NCBI GenBank assembly: GCA_034423135.1
Contig: DAOUJC010000006.1
Span: 1 to 64,000 of the forward strand
Direction of reading: 5' to 3'
From: JAPPHY01 sp034423135
Lineage (GTDB): Bacteria > Chloroflexota > Dehalococcoidia > Lucifugimonadales > UBA2985
Length of the DNA stretch: 64,000 bases
The notes under the pieces were generated by a model. That model did no database searches, was not told where the DNA came from, and saw nothing but the letters and a program-made list of their open reading frames with translations. Every line of letters starts with the position of its first letter. Position 1 is the first letter of the stretch. Positions 9,025-16,925 of this stretch are shown one piece after another. A program made the translations under genes and the position numbers.

Positions 9025-9966
9025 ATGAACGCGGGCATACCGGACGATGCAACCCTGAAGGAGCTATCGGAGGCGTCCGTCAGCTTTGCGCGCGGCGCGG
9101 GCGAGGTGCTGCTGCGCTACCGGCCCGGCTCGACTCACGTCGACTTCAAGGGCAAGGGCGACACGGACCCGGTCACAGAGGCCGACCTGCGCGTGGAGGA
9201 GTACCTCAGGGACCGCATTGGCCGGGAGTTCCCCGGCCACGGAATCGTCGCGGAGGAGAGCGAGGATTCACCGGCCGCGCATGACGCCGATTACGTGTGG
9301 GCGATCGATCCGGTGGACGGCACAGCGAACTTCGCGGCGGGCGTGCCATTCTTCGCAGTCTCGATAGGGCTGCTGCACCGCGGTAAGCCGGTGGTGAGCA
9401 GCATGTTCCTGCCCAACACGCTGGCGGGAGATGGCGTGCTCTACGCACGTGCGGGCGGCGGCGCCTTCGATGAGAACGGCCCACTGACGGCGCTGACGTA
9501 TCCGGAGCCCAAGCCCTCCGGCCTTGCAGGCGTACCGTCCGGCTTCGCGCGGTCGTTCAGCGTCAACCGGCAGCGTGGATGGGGACTTGGGGAGCCGCGC
9601 ATCATGGGTAGCATAGCCTGCGAACTGGCGCTGGTTGCCAGAGGGGTATTGCAGTACTCGCTGCTGACCGCTCCGAGAGTGTGGGACGTGGCTGCGGGCG
9701 TGCTGCTCGTGCAGGAAGCGGGAGGCGACGTGCTAGTGTGGCGCGAGGGCGCCTGGCGGCCGTTCGAGCGGTTCCCGGTGTTGCCTGAGGGAGGGAGCCG
9801 CGACCCGCGTGGAGGGCTGCGCGGGCCGGGCTACCCCATGCTGGCCGGAGGCCGCGATATCGCGGCGTACGTGGCTTCGCGGTTGAGTCCCCGACGCAGG
9901 CCGCTCATCGCTTCGCTCGCGCGGCGTTTGGGGCTGCGTCGCGGCGGGCGCAGAGGCCACAGGTAG
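9025..9966 (+). CDS. inositol monophosphatase-family phosphatase
   Basis: 313 aa. Metal-binding signatures of the Li-sensitive phosphatase family are present: EE within VAEESED near residue 76, DPVDGTANF near 93-101, and a downstream WDVAAG near 220. These hold two or three Mg ions for hydrolysis of a sugar or nucleotide phosphate such as inositol-1-P, fructose-1,6-P2 or PAP. The last 35 residues are Arg-rich and outside the family core. It ends 12 bases from a convergent gene. The substrate cannot be assigned. Confidence 0.87.
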   Translation: MNAGIPDDATLKELSEASVSFARGAGEVLLRYRPGSTHVDFKGKGDTDPVTEADLRVEEYLRDRIGREFPGHGIVAEESEDSPAAHDADYVWAIDPVDGTANFAAGVPFFAVSIGLLHRGKPVVSSMFLPNTLAGDGVLYARAGGGAFDENGPLTALTYPEPKPSGLAGVPSGFARSFSVNRQRGWGLGEPRIMGSIACELALVARGVLQYSLLTAPRVWDVAAGVLLVQEAGGDVLVWREGAWRPFERFPVLPEGGSRDPRGGLRGPGYPMLAGGRDIAAYVASRLSPRRRPLIASLARRLGLRRGGRRGHR

Positions 9967-9978
9967 GGCGCAGCAGCG

Positions 9979-10257
9979 CTATCCCGCCGCGGCCTGCTCC
10001 AAGACCGACGCCTCAAGCGCCTCCTGGGTCTCCTTGCCGTTGCCCTTGCGTCCGGTCGGCTGCTCCGCCGCCGGGCCGTTCACCGCCGCTGACCTGGGAT
10101 CAATGCTCCTGCCGTCGGCGATAAGGCCGTACCTGTGCTCCAACTCCAGGACCAGGCGTTCCAAGTCCTGCTGGGACTTTCGTGCTTCCAGGGCTCGCCT
10201 GTCCGCGTCCATCTGTGCCTTCATCAGCTGATACCTGTCATCCGGGTGCAGCTCCAT
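9979..10257 (-). CDS. hypothetical charged helical protein
   Basis: 92 aa from ATG 10257. The start is fixed by AGGAGG nine bases upstream and by a promoter at 10289-10317, which excludes the longer frame. Residues 5-45 are rich in Lys, Arg, Glu and Gln with a heptad-like Leu pattern (DLERLVLELEHRYGL) and probably form a coiled coil. The C-terminal half is low in hydrophobics and likely disordered. No family recognised. Confidence 0.65.
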   Translation of the reverse strand: MELHPDDRYQLMKAQMDADRRALEARKSQQDLERLVLELEHRYGLIADGRSIDPRSAAVNGPAAEQPTGRKGNGKETQEALEASVLEQAAAG

Positions 10258-10288
10258 CGCTTGTGCCTCCTGGCTAGTGATGGATATC

Positions 10289-10317
10289 AGAATAGAACAG
10301 ACGTACGGCTTTGTCAA
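10289..10317 (-). promoter_or_regulatory. sigma70-type promoter for the small helical protein
   Basis: Minus strand: TTGACA (10317-10312), 17-base spacer, TATTCT (10294-10289). It gives a leader of about 25 bases that contains AGGAGG. Confidence 0.65.
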
Positions 10318-10384
10318 GGGGGTTGCACAAAATCAGCAAAAACGAGCACGCAAACCTCGGCTCGGTGCCTAAACGTGGCTGGCA

Positions 10385-10411
10385 AGGGGCGCTAAGAGCT
10401 AAACCGCCCCT
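10385..10411 (-). terminator. hairpin downstream of higA
   Basis: Perfect 7-bp stem AGGGGCG/CGCCCCT with a 13-base loop, eight bases after the higA stop on the minus strand. There is no strong U-run, so termination is probable but not certain. Confidence 0.45.
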
Positions 10412-10418
10412 CCGTGTT

Positions 10419-10709
10419 TCAGGCGGACGTGTTCACCAGCGGCTCAATTGTGCTGACGTCGGTCCTGGAGCGGGCCACGTCCAGGTCGTACATTCGCTGC
10501 AGGTTCAGCCAGAAGTCGGGAGTCGTGCCGAGCGCCTGCCCGATTCGCAGCGCCGTGTCCGCAGTGATGGACCGGCGGCAGCGGACGATTTCGTGAATGC
10601 GCACCTGTGGCACACCTATGGTCTTGGCCAGGCGGTACTGCGTGATGCCGAGCTCCTCAATGATCTCCGCCAGATGCTCTCCGGGGTGTATGGGTGCAAT
10701 GGTAGTCAT
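10419..10709 (-). CDS. higA: HigA-type antitoxin
   Basis: 96 aa. The start is ATG 10709 with GAGGAG before it; the longer upstream frame would run into higB. It has the XRE helix-turn-helix typical of HigA (residues 20-65), beginning with the family signature PIHPGEHL and continuing ITQYRLAKTIGVP and TTPDFWLNLQ. The antitoxin neutralises HigB and represses the operon. It lies 11 bases after higB, in the toxin-first order characteristic of this family. Confidence 0.93.
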   Translation of the reverse strand: MTTIAPIHPGEHLAEIIEELGITQYRLAKTIGVPQVRIHEIVRCRRSITADTALRIGQALGTTPDFWLNLQRMYDLDVARSRTDVSTIEPLVNTSA

Positions 10710-10720
10710 ATTCTTGCTCC

Positions 10721-10999
10721 TCAGTGATAATCTGTGACTTCGATCTCCATAGCGCCCTCGTTGGTCCAGAGGAAGCACACCCGCCACTGGTCGTTGACTC
10801 GTATGCTGAACTGGCCCGCTCGATTTCCTCTCAGCGCTTCGAGCCGGTTAGACGGCGGGACTAGGAGGTCGGTAAGCGTCATGGCGGCTACCACTCGTTG
10901 GACTCTCATTCTTGCCCGACGCTGAATGTCAGGCGGCAACTGCCGGACCGATTCGCCGTAGAAGAGTCGTTCGGCGACCTCATTTCTGAAACGTTCCAC
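10721..10999 (-). CDS. higB: HigB-type toxin, RelE/ParE fold mRNA interferase
   Basis: 92 aa from GTG 10999. The family pattern is complete: an N-terminal FRNEVAERLFYG, PSNRLEALRGNRAGQFSIRVNDQWRV in the core and a final VTDYH. HigB cleaves ribosome-bound mRNA. A GTG at 11017 is the furthest upstream start. However, the promoter's -10 box lies at 11008-11013, so a transcript would begin almost exactly at the 10999 GTG. This suggests leaderless translation. Confidence 0.9.
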   Translation of the reverse strand: MERFRNEVAERLFYGESVRQLPPDIQRRARMRVQRVVAAMTLTDLLVPPSNRLEALRGNRAGQFSIRVNDQWRVCFLWTNEGAMEIEVTDYH

Positions 11000-11036
11000 T
11001 AGTGGGAATAATATCACATGCCGTTACTAATGTCAA
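10996..11036 (-). promoter_or_regulatory. higBA promoter with overlapping palindromic operator
   Basis: Minus strand TTGACA (11036-11031), 17-base spacer, TATTAT (11013-11008). The expected transcription start falls at about 11001-10999, on the higB GTG. A perfect 10-base palindrome CCACTAGTGG (10996-11005) covers that point and is a natural HigA operator. Confidence 0.7.
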
Positions 11037-11059
11037 GGGTATAGGTCAACTAGAAATGG

Positions 11060-11800
11060 CTAGAACCACGGCCAAGGCACGTTTCGGCGAAACGGGTCGG
11101 GCGGCGGAAAGCGTCCGCTGGCCAGAAGTGACTGGATGCGACTCCTCAGCGCCCACAATTCCTCGTCGTCCAGCAGCCGTTGCAGCTGACTCGTCAGGTC
11201 GTCCTCAGTGTACAGGCTCTCCAGGAAGCTCGCCATCTGCTCCAGCAGCGGCGCCGAAATCGGCTCGCCCTCAAAGTCCCATATCACCGTGCGCAGCTTG
11301 TGCTCCGGGTGGAAGGTGAGGCCGTGGTCGATCGACCAGATGGCCCCGCGGGTGTCTCGGAAGCAGTGGCTCGCCTTGCGGTCCGCGTTGTTGGACAGGC
11401 AGTCGAAGAGCGCGATTCGCTCAAGCTCCTCCGGCGACTCCTGCCGGATGGTGAAGTAGCTTGAGTGCGGTTCAACATCGATGAACTGCTGCACGGCCCC
11501 AACGCCATAGGGGCCACCTCTGATTACCGTGCATGGTATGAAGTCCCACGACAGTGCCTGAGACACCAGATAGGCGGCGTATTCGCGCTTGTAGAGAGAG
11601 CCTCGCGGGAAGTCCCAGAGTGGACGCTCGCCGTCGCGGGGCTTGTAGATGGCGTACATGGATTGCGAGCCCTGCGAGACCCTCACCAGGAAGGTGTAGT
11701 TGGAACCCTCCGGCACCAGCTCCGGCGATGATATCTCGCCTTCGAGTAGCGCCTTTCTGAGCTGGGCGGCTGTGAGTGTAGGGCCGTTGTCCGAAGCCAT
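11060..11800 (-). CDS. SCO1664-family protein (PI3/4-kinase-like fold)
   Basis: 246 aa from ATG 11800. It has the family pattern YKPRDGERPLWDFP near residue 50, followed by a RExAAY segment, a central DCLSNNADRKASHC (kinase-like catalytic loop NNADRK) and SIDHGLTFH (metal-binding DHG). The fold is that of lipid or protein kinases, and the biochemical role is unknown. The upstream neighbour is DUF3090, its usual partner in actinobacteria. The extra 49 codons of the longer frame are Arg-rich and overlap the partner, so they were excluded. Confidence 0.88.
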   Translation of the reverse strand: MASDNGPTLTAAQLRKALLEGEISSPELVPEGSNYTFLVRVSQGSQSMYAIYKPRDGERPLWDFPRGSLYKREYAAYLVSQALSWDFIPCTVIRGGPYGVGAVQQFIDVEPHSSYFTIRQESPEELERIALFDCLSNNADRKASHCFRDTRGAIWSIDHGLTFHPEHKLRTVIWDFEGEPISAPLLEQMASFLESLYTEDDLTSQLQRLLDDEELWALRSRIQSLLASGRFPPPDPFRRNVPWPWF

Positions 11801-11850
11801 GTCTTGCCTGGCACAGGTTCGACGCGAACACGCTAGGGGCGCGCGGCCGC

Positions 11851-12360
11851 TCACATAGGCTGGTGGCCGTCTGTGCGCACGCACATGTGGCCCGCGGCGT
11901 CTATGGGTCCGCTGCAAAGCGGGCACAGGGGACGGCCCGCTGCGCACACCGCCTGCGCCTCCTCCGCCAGCTCCTCCATCTGCGAGCGAGAGGCCCAGAA
12001 GCCCAGCAGCGCCTCGTCGTCGTCATCGTCCTCCCGGTCGAATGCCTCGATGATGAACAGGTCGCCGGCCGGCTCGTGGCCCAGGCTCAGGTTTCCCACG
12101 TCGAACTCAAATGAGGCGGGATTGGACGCTGCAGGGCTGTATCCGGGCAGGCTCGATTGACCGACCTGCTCGTCGTCTGCCCGCGCGAGCAACTGCTGGA
12201 TTGCGAGCGAGAGCTGGAACAGCTGGCCCTTCTCCAGCCAGAGGCAGGCGTTGCCCCCGGGGCCTTCCAGGAGAAGTCGAAACCGCCTCTGACCGGGTAC
12301 GCCTATGGCCTCAGCCTTTACGGCGTCCACGAGGCCGAGTTCATGCTTCGCGTCTGCCAT
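11851..12360 (-). CDS. DUF3090 family protein
   Basis: 169 aa. It resembles the DUF3090 family in its N-terminal beta-rich half (FRLLLEGPGGNACLWLEKGQL), a central acidic stretch (DREDDDDDEA) and a C-terminal zinc-ribbon-like CPLCSGPIDAAGHMC with paired Cys. It is co-directional with the SCO1664-type gene, 50 bases apart. The pair is conserved in actinobacteria, where a phosphohistidine-type phosphatase is often a third member; none is seen here. Function unknown. Confidence 0.85.
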   Translation of the reverse strand: MADAKHELGLVDAVKAEAIGVPGQRRFRLLLEGPGGNACLWLEKGQLFQLSLAIQQLLARADDEQVGQSSLPGYSPAASNPASFEFDVGNLSLGHEPAGDLFIIEAFDREDDDDDEALLGFWASRSQMEELAEEAQAVCAAGRPLCPLCSGPIDAAGHMCVRTDGHQPM

Positions 12361-12453
12361 AGTCGCACTCCGTGACGCCGCCTGCGGTCTGCGGCTTGCC
12401 GTCGCGCGCAGTCCGCAGCGTCGGCGCGCGGCGATCGAGGGATCGTGGACTGT

Positions 12454-13266
12454 TCAGTCCACCTCCTCGATTCGATAGCGGAGGTTGCCGCGTGGCGTGA
12501 CCACCTCCACTTCGTCGCCCACCGTGTGGTCCATGAGCGCCCTGCCCACCGGCGATGCAACCGACATCTTGAAGTCCATGGGGCTGGCCTCCGACGCGTT
12601 GACCAGCGTGTACGTCATCTCTTCCCTGGATGCTGGGTCTGCGAGCCTGACCTTGCTCCCCAGCTTGACCCGCCGCTCGCCGCGCAGTGCCGACTCCTGC
12701 GAGTCCATGTCCACGATCCGGGCTCGCCGCAGGCCGTCCTCAAGCTCACGTATGCGCGCCTCGAGCATGCCTTGCTTCTCTCGTGCGGCATCCAGCGGCG
12801 CGTTCTCGCGGAAGTCCTTGTCGGCGGCGGCCCGGCTGATCTCCTTTGCCACCACCACGCGCTCGTCGCGCAGTGAGTTGAGCTCCTCGGTCAGGCCCCG
12901 GTATCCCTCCTCGGTTATGTCCATAGGCTCCGGCGCCTTCTCCGAGGAGCGGGATCTCTGCATTACCCTTCTCACCCGCACGTGCTTGGCAAGCGACGTA
13001 GAGGTCAGGCTGCTCTTGTAGCAGTAGTTGAGGAAGTCCTTGACGATCTGTGCACGAGCCGTTGTGTCCTGGGCTCCGGCCGACTCGGACATGTACTCGC
13101 CGTAGGTAGCGGCCTCCTGGGGGGTCAGCCCCATCACGCTGCGGTCTCGCCCGATCCATCGGACGAATCTGTTGAGCTCCTGCAGGGCCTCCTGCGCTGC
13201 GGCGGAGCGCCTAGTCGAAAGGTACTGCGCCAGTGCCTCCGAAACAGGTAGCGATTGAGACTGCAT
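12454..13266 (-). CDS. GreA/GreB-type transcription factor with N-terminal recombinase-like SAM domain
   Basis: 270 aa from ATG 13266; the promoter -10 at 13307-13312 rules out the longer frame. Residues 1-105 resemble the SAM-like core-binding domain of tyrosine recombinases (ALAQYLSTRR, NRFVRWIG, LTPQEAATYGEYM, IVKDFLNYCYKS) but no catalytic domain follows. Residues 120-270 are GreA-like: a coiled coil with the tip motif KDFRENAPLDAAREKQG that keeps the acidic Asp and Glu used to stimulate RNA cleavage, then the FKBP-like C-domain (SPVGRALMDHTVGDEVEV). It should act on backtracked RNA polymerase. The role of the N-domain is unknown, possibly DNA binding. Confidence 0.85.
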   Translation of the reverse strand: MQSQSLPVSEALAQYLSTRRSAAAQEALQELNRFVRWIGRDRSVMGLTPQEAATYGEYMSESAGAQDTTARAQIVKDFLNYCYKSSLTSTSLAKHVRVRRVMQRSRSSEKAPEPMDITEEGYRGLTEELNSLRDERVVVAKEISRAAADKDFRENAPLDAAREKQGMLEARIRELEDGLRRARIVDMDSQESALRGERRVKLGSKVRLADPASREEMTYTLVNASEASPMDFKMSVASPVGRALMDHTVGDEVEVVTPRGNLRYRIEEVD

Positions 13267-13306
13267 TACGTTGTACCTGGGCCTCCTCAAATCTGGACTT
13301 AGGTAC

Positions 13307-13335
13307 ATTGTAGGCGCAGCCCAAAGGGGTGTCAA
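13307..13335 (-). promoter_or_regulatory. sigma70-type promoter for the GreA-like gene
   Basis: Minus strand TTGACA (13335-13330), 17-base spacer, TACAAT (13312-13307). The spacer starts CCCCTTTGGG. The block TACAATGTACCTA is repeated exactly in the promoter at 47763-47792. Confidence 0.72.
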
Positions 13336-13344
13336 CGCAGGGTC

Positions 13345-13353
13345 TGCTATAAT
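13345..13353 (+). promoter_or_regulatory. extended -10 promoter for the 91-aa gene
   Basis: TGCTATAAT: a perfect -10 hexamer with the TGn extension. No good -35 is visible, as expected for extended -10 promoters. It is divergent from the GreA-like promoter a few bases away. Confidence 0.5.
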
Positions 13354-13449
13354 CAGGTATGCAGGGCAGCTCGGAACGCTCAGGACCGTAACCAGGCGGC
13401 CCCGGTGCACTTGTCCGATGCGCTCAATCTCGACTCTTGGAGGAAACTC

Positions 13450-13725
13450 ATGGCCTACGGTGTGACAGTCAAGCACGATACCGGCGGCGTTCGCGTGGAG
13501 GTCCAGTGCTCACACCAGAGTGGCATGTTCTACGCAGTCCCCGCCGAGGCCAGCTGGGTCTGCCAGCCGCAGTATCTCCACGCCCACTCCATCGCCGGTT
13601 TCTTCCGGGAGCTCATGGAGCTGGGCGACCCAACCGTGAGGCAGCTGATGCAGCGATGGGGCCTCTACTACAGGCCCCGGCCCCTTGAGCCACAGGAAGA
13701 GGACGCGGAGGTTCTTCAGGCATAA
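13450..13725 (+). CDS. hypothetical 91-aa protein
   Basis: The start is ATG 13450 with GGAGGA five bases before it. The protein contains two Cys (VEVQCSHQSG and ASWVCQPQ), a His-rich turn (YLHAHSIAGF) and an acidic C-terminus. No membrane segment or known motif was recognised. It is divergent from the GreA-like gene and separated from ftsH by a strong hairpin. Confidence 0.7.
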   Translation: MAYGVTVKHDTGGVRVEVQCSHQSGMFYAVPAEASWVCQPQYLHAHSIAGFFRELMELGDPTVRQLMQRWGLYYRPRPLEPQEEDAEVLQA

Positions 13726-13761
13726 GAAAAGGCTCCGTCCCTCTTGGGGAGGAGCCTCTTC
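13726..13761. terminator. bidirectional terminator between the 91-aa gene and ftsH
   Basis: An 11-base stem GAAAAGGCTCC/GGAGCCTCTTC with one mismatch, extended by an inner CCC/GGG. It begins one base after the + strand stop, and the ftsH stop lies 19 bases beyond the other end. Its position between two convergent genes supports two-way termination. Confidence 0.72.
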
Positions 13762-13779
13762 ACCTGTTCAGATACCTGC

Positions 13780-15750
13780 TTATCCCGCCTGTGGCGTGGG
13801 TGTGGGAGACGTTGGCGCCGGTTCCATCGGATCGTGTGGCTCGTCCGGCTCCGTGCCCTTTTCGTCAGGCCCGGGCGTATCCGGCTGCCTGACCTCGGCT
13901 TCCATCACAACAGGCTCCCTTGGCATCGCATCCTGCCCCTCCGGTACCTCAGCCTTGAAAAGCTCATCCAGCTCCTTGCCTTCCACCGTCTCCTTTTCGA
14001 TCAGGTAGTCGGCAATCTGCACCAGCTTGGGCCGGCTGTCGGTCAAGATCTGCTGTGCGGTGGTGTACGCAGAATCTATGAGGTTGTGCACTTCCTCATC
14101 GATGATTCTGGCGATTTCGTCGCTGTAGTCCCGCTGCTCGGAAATCTCGCGGCCCAGGAAGACCAACTCCTCTCGCTTGCCGAACGTGCGAGGCCCCAGG
14201 CGCTCGCTCATGCCGAGGCGCGTCACCATGGTGCGCGCAAGGTTGGTTGCCTGCTCCAGGTCGTTGCTGGCGCCCGTCGTGACCAGGTTGAACGTGAGCT
14301 CCTCCGCCACGCGTCCGCCGAGGAACGTGGCCAGCCTGTCCGTGAACTGGTCCTTGGTCATCAGGTAGCGCTCCTCGGTGGGGAGCATGCGGGTGTAGCC
14401 TCCCATGCTTCCCCTGGCGATGATGGAGATCTTGTGCACCGGGTCTGCGTGAGGCAGGAGGTGAGCGACCAGTGCGTGGCCCGCCTCGTGGTAGGCGGTG
14501 ACCTCCTTCTCACGGACGCTGATGACGCGGCTCTTGCGCTCCGGGCCTGCAATCACCCGGTCGATTGCCTCCGCAAACTCATCCCTGCCGAGCTCCTTCT
14601 TACCGCGGCGCGCTGTGAGGATCGCGGCCTCGTTGATCAGGTTTTCGAGGTCGGCTCCGCTGAAGCCTGGCGTCTGCTGCGCCACGGTGTTCAGGCTGAC
14701 CTCCGCGGCAATGGGCTTGCCGCGTGCGTGCACCTGTAGTATGGCGTAGCGCCCGTTGATGTCCGGCGAGTCCAGCACCACTCGCCTGTCGAAACGGCCG
14801 GGCCTGAGGAGCGCTGGGTCAAGGATGTCCGGGCGGTTTGTGGCCGCCAGCACGATGACGTTCACGCCCGTGTCGAAGCCGTCCATCTCCACGAGTATCT
14901 GGTTGAGCGTCTGCTCCCGCTCGTCGTGGCCTCCGCCGAGGCCAGCGCCTCTGTGCCGGCCCACGGCGTCAATCTCGTCGATGAAGATGATGCAGGGCGA
15001 GTTGCGCTTGGCCTGATCGAACAGGTCGCGCACCCGCGACGCTCCCACGCCCACGAACATCTCGACGAACTCGCTGCCGCTGATGCTGAAGAACGGCACT
15101 CCTGCCTCGCCGGCAACGGCCTTGCCCAGCAGCGTCTTGCCGGTGCCGGGCGGCCCCACGAGCAGCACGCCTTTGGGTATCTTTGCACCAAGCGCCACGA
15201 ACCGCTCCGGGAAGCGCAGGAACTCTACCACCTCGTGCAGCTCCTGCTTGGCCTCTTCTATGCCGGCCACGTCCGAGAAGGTGATGCTGGGCTTGTTGCC
15301 CACGAACATGCGCGCGCGGCTGCGGCCGAAGCTCATGGTCTGGTTGCTGCTGCCCTGGGCCTGCCTCATCATGAACAGGATGATGGCCCCGAAGAAGATG
15401 ATGGGCAGGAAGTTGATGAACAGGCCGAAGAGGCTCCCCAGCCCGCCGGAGCCCTTCACCTTGATCTCCAGGGTGGTGACGTCCACACCGGCGTCGGTCA
15501 GCACCTCGACGATGCTGGCGCTGCTCTCCTTGCGGGACCTGAACGTGTCGCCGCCGTTGTCGATGACCTTGAGGGAGTCCTCGCTGACCTCTATGGTGCG
15601 CACCTGAAGGCCCTTGGCCATCTGGATCACCTGGCTCAGGGGTATCTCGCGGGAGCCGGACGGCGCCTGGAAGAAGGTGAAGAATATGGCTACCACCGCC
15701 ACTATGATGAGGAGGTAGACAAAGCTGTTTCTCAGCCACTGACTGTTCAT
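13780..15750 (-). CDS. ftsH: ATP-dependent zinc metalloprotease FtsH
   Basis: 656 aa from ATG 15750. An N-terminal membrane segment (about 8-28), a periplasmic domain and a second membrane segment (about 110-130) precede the AAA module with Walker A GPPGTGKT at 199-206, Walker B IIFIDEID and the second region of homology ATNRPDILDPALLRPGRFDR. The M41 protease follows, with HEAGH at 421-425. The C-terminal 45 residues are Pro/Glu/Asp-rich. It degrades misfolded membrane proteins and short-lived regulators. Twelve more codons are open upstream but lie close to the promoter and lack a ribosome site. Confidence 0.97.
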   Translation of the reverse strand: MNSQWLRNSFVYLLIIVAVVAIFFTFFQAPSGSREIPLSQVIQMAKGLQVRTIEVSEDSLKVIDNGGDTFRSRKESSASIVEVLTDAGVDVTTLEIKVKGSGGLGSLFGLFINFLPIIFFGAIILFMMRQAQGSSNQTMSFGRSRARMFVGNKPSITFSDVAGIEEAKQELHEVVEFLRFPERFVALGAKIPKGVLLVGPPGTGKTLLGKAVAGEAGVPFFSISGSEFVEMFVGVGASRVRDLFDQAKRNSPCIIFIDEIDAVGRHRGAGLGGGHDEREQTLNQILVEMDGFDTGVNVIVLAATNRPDILDPALLRPGRFDRRVVLDSPDINGRYAILQVHARGKPIAAEVSLNTVAQQTPGFSGADLENLINEAAILTARRGKKELGRDEFAEAIDRVIAGPERKSRVISVREKEVTAYHEAGHALVAHLLPHADPVHKISIIARGSMGGYTRMLPTEERYLMTKDQFTDRLATFLGGRVAEELTFNLVTTGASNDLEQATNLARTMVTRLGMSERLGPRTFGKREELVFLGREISEQRDYSDEIARIIDEEVHNLIDSAYTTAQQILTDSRPKLVQIADYLIEKETVEGKELDELFKAEVPEGQDAMPREPVVMEAEVRQPDTPGPDEKGTEPDEPHDPMEPAPTSPTPTPQAG

Positions 15751-15792
15751 TGCATACCTGTTCCGGCTGCGCATTCCGCGCGGCACAATTTC

Positions 15793-15821
15793 ATCTTACC
15801 CCAAAGTGTGCCGGAACGCAA
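15793..15821 (-). promoter_or_regulatory. ftsH promoter sharing a long block with the tRNA-Leu promoter
   Basis: Minus strand TTGCGT, 17-base spacer, TAAGAT (15798-15793), then GAAATTGTGC. The TTCCGG in the spacer, the 12-base distance to the -10 box and the ATGAAATTGTGC block recur exactly at 18037-18070 before tRNA-Leu. Confidence 0.5.
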
Positions 15822-15870
15822 AGTACGTTGCCTAGGGCCACGCCTGAGCGCCCCTTGCCGGCGTGTGTGT

Positions 15871-16743
15871 TCAGAGTGTTGTAAGGAACTCCCCGATGAC
15901 GGAGGCCAGCTCCTCAGGCTTCTCGTAGCCGATGTCGTGGCCAGAGTCCTGGACCCACACGACCCGTGCGTCCGGCATGGCTGCCTGCGCCGCCTCCACG
16001 CCAGCGCGGCGTCGCTCCAGCATCTCCGGGTTGGCGATTGGCTGGCGGCCGGCCGCGGCCACCATCAGGGTGGGGCAGCGGACGTGCGGCATAAGCTCGC
16101 TTGTAGGCTCCGACCACATGGCCCACAGCATCTGCTGCTGGTTGGACAGCTCAAGTCGCTCATGGACGCTGCCGTCCGGGTCCACTCGCACCATGCTCAT
16201 CACCATCTGCTCCAGCTTGTCGCTCCAGCAGTGGGCGAACTGCTGACGCAGAGCGCCCAGGTATCGCTCACGGGGGCCGTAGATGTCCCTGGGGCTGAGC
16301 CTGGTCTTGAACTCCTCCCACGTCATCTCCGACGAGCGCCGCCCGCCGAACCCGCCGTCGACCATGATGAGGGCCTGCGTGCGCTCCGGGTGGTACGCGG
16401 CGACGGCCAGGGCCGTGCTGGCGCCCCAGGAATGGCCCATCACTGCGGCCTTCTCGATGCCGAGCCGGTCGAGTGCGCCGACCACGTCGCCGGCAAGCGT
16501 GCGCCAGTCGTAGCCGGTCGAGGGCTGGTCGGTCTTGCCGTGGGCGCGCTGGTCGGGCGCGACGACGCGTATGTCGCTGTCCAGGTGGGGAATCACCAGG
16601 TCGTACCAGTGACTCGACGAGGCCGCGCCGTGCAGCGCGACAAGCGTCTGACCGGAGCCGCCCCAGTCCAGGTAGTGCATGTTGAGATCGCCCGAGAGCA
16701 GCCAGCGGCTCTCCGGGTCAGACCTTACGAGTTCGCTCTTCAT
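15871..16743 (-). CDS. alpha/beta-hydrolase fold protein
   Basis: 290 aa. Fold landmarks are an oxyanion-loop HGAASSS near residue 38, VVAPDQRAHGKTD near 66, the nucleophile elbow GHSWG near 107, and the catalytic His in DSGHDIGYEKPEE near 270. It resembles the haloalkane dehalogenase/epoxide hydrolase/esterase group. A helical lid lies at about 140-210. It has no signal peptide. The substrate cannot be told from sequence. It is a single gene in front of ftsH's promoter. Confidence 0.85.
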   Translation of the reverse strand: MKSELVRSDPESRWLLSGDLNMHYLDWGGSGQTLVALHGAASSSHWYDLVIPHLDSDIRVVAPDQRAHGKTDQPSTGYDWRTLAGDVVGALDRLGIEKAAVMGHSWGASTALAVAAYHPERTQALIMVDGGFGGRRSSEMTWEEFKTRLSPRDIYGPRERYLGALRQQFAHCWSDKLEQMVMSMVRVDPDGSVHERLELSNQQQMLWAMWSEPTSELMPHVRCPTLMVAAAGRQPIANPEMLERRRAGVEAAQAAMPDARVVWVQDSGHDIGYEKPEELASVIGEFLTTL

Positions 16744-16925
16744 GGCGCCAGTCTGATCATATCACACAGCGGGATGGTGCGGAGTGCGGCGAGGGCAGGC
16801 CTGGAGGAGCTTGTCCGGTTCTGAGGCGCGCCCAAGCGAGTCAGCTCGCCTAACTGTATGTGAAGGGGAGATTTCCACGGAACCCGCGTGGGGGATGGTG
16901 TCGACGTACTGCTTCTTCATGGATG

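Noticed and set aside
9000..9030. TTGACA just before the inositol-phosphatase-like start
   Set aside because: A -10 box at the right distance would fall on the start codon and reads AGATGA.
14926..16824. 632-codon + strand open frame over ftsH and the hydrolase
   Set aside because: Antisense shadow: no recognisable motif, and ftsH and the hydrolase on the other strand are certain.
16762..16920. 52-codon minus-strand frame after the two small membrane ORFs
   Set aside because: No hydrophobic or domain pattern, no ribosome site and Pro/Arg/His-rich random composition.
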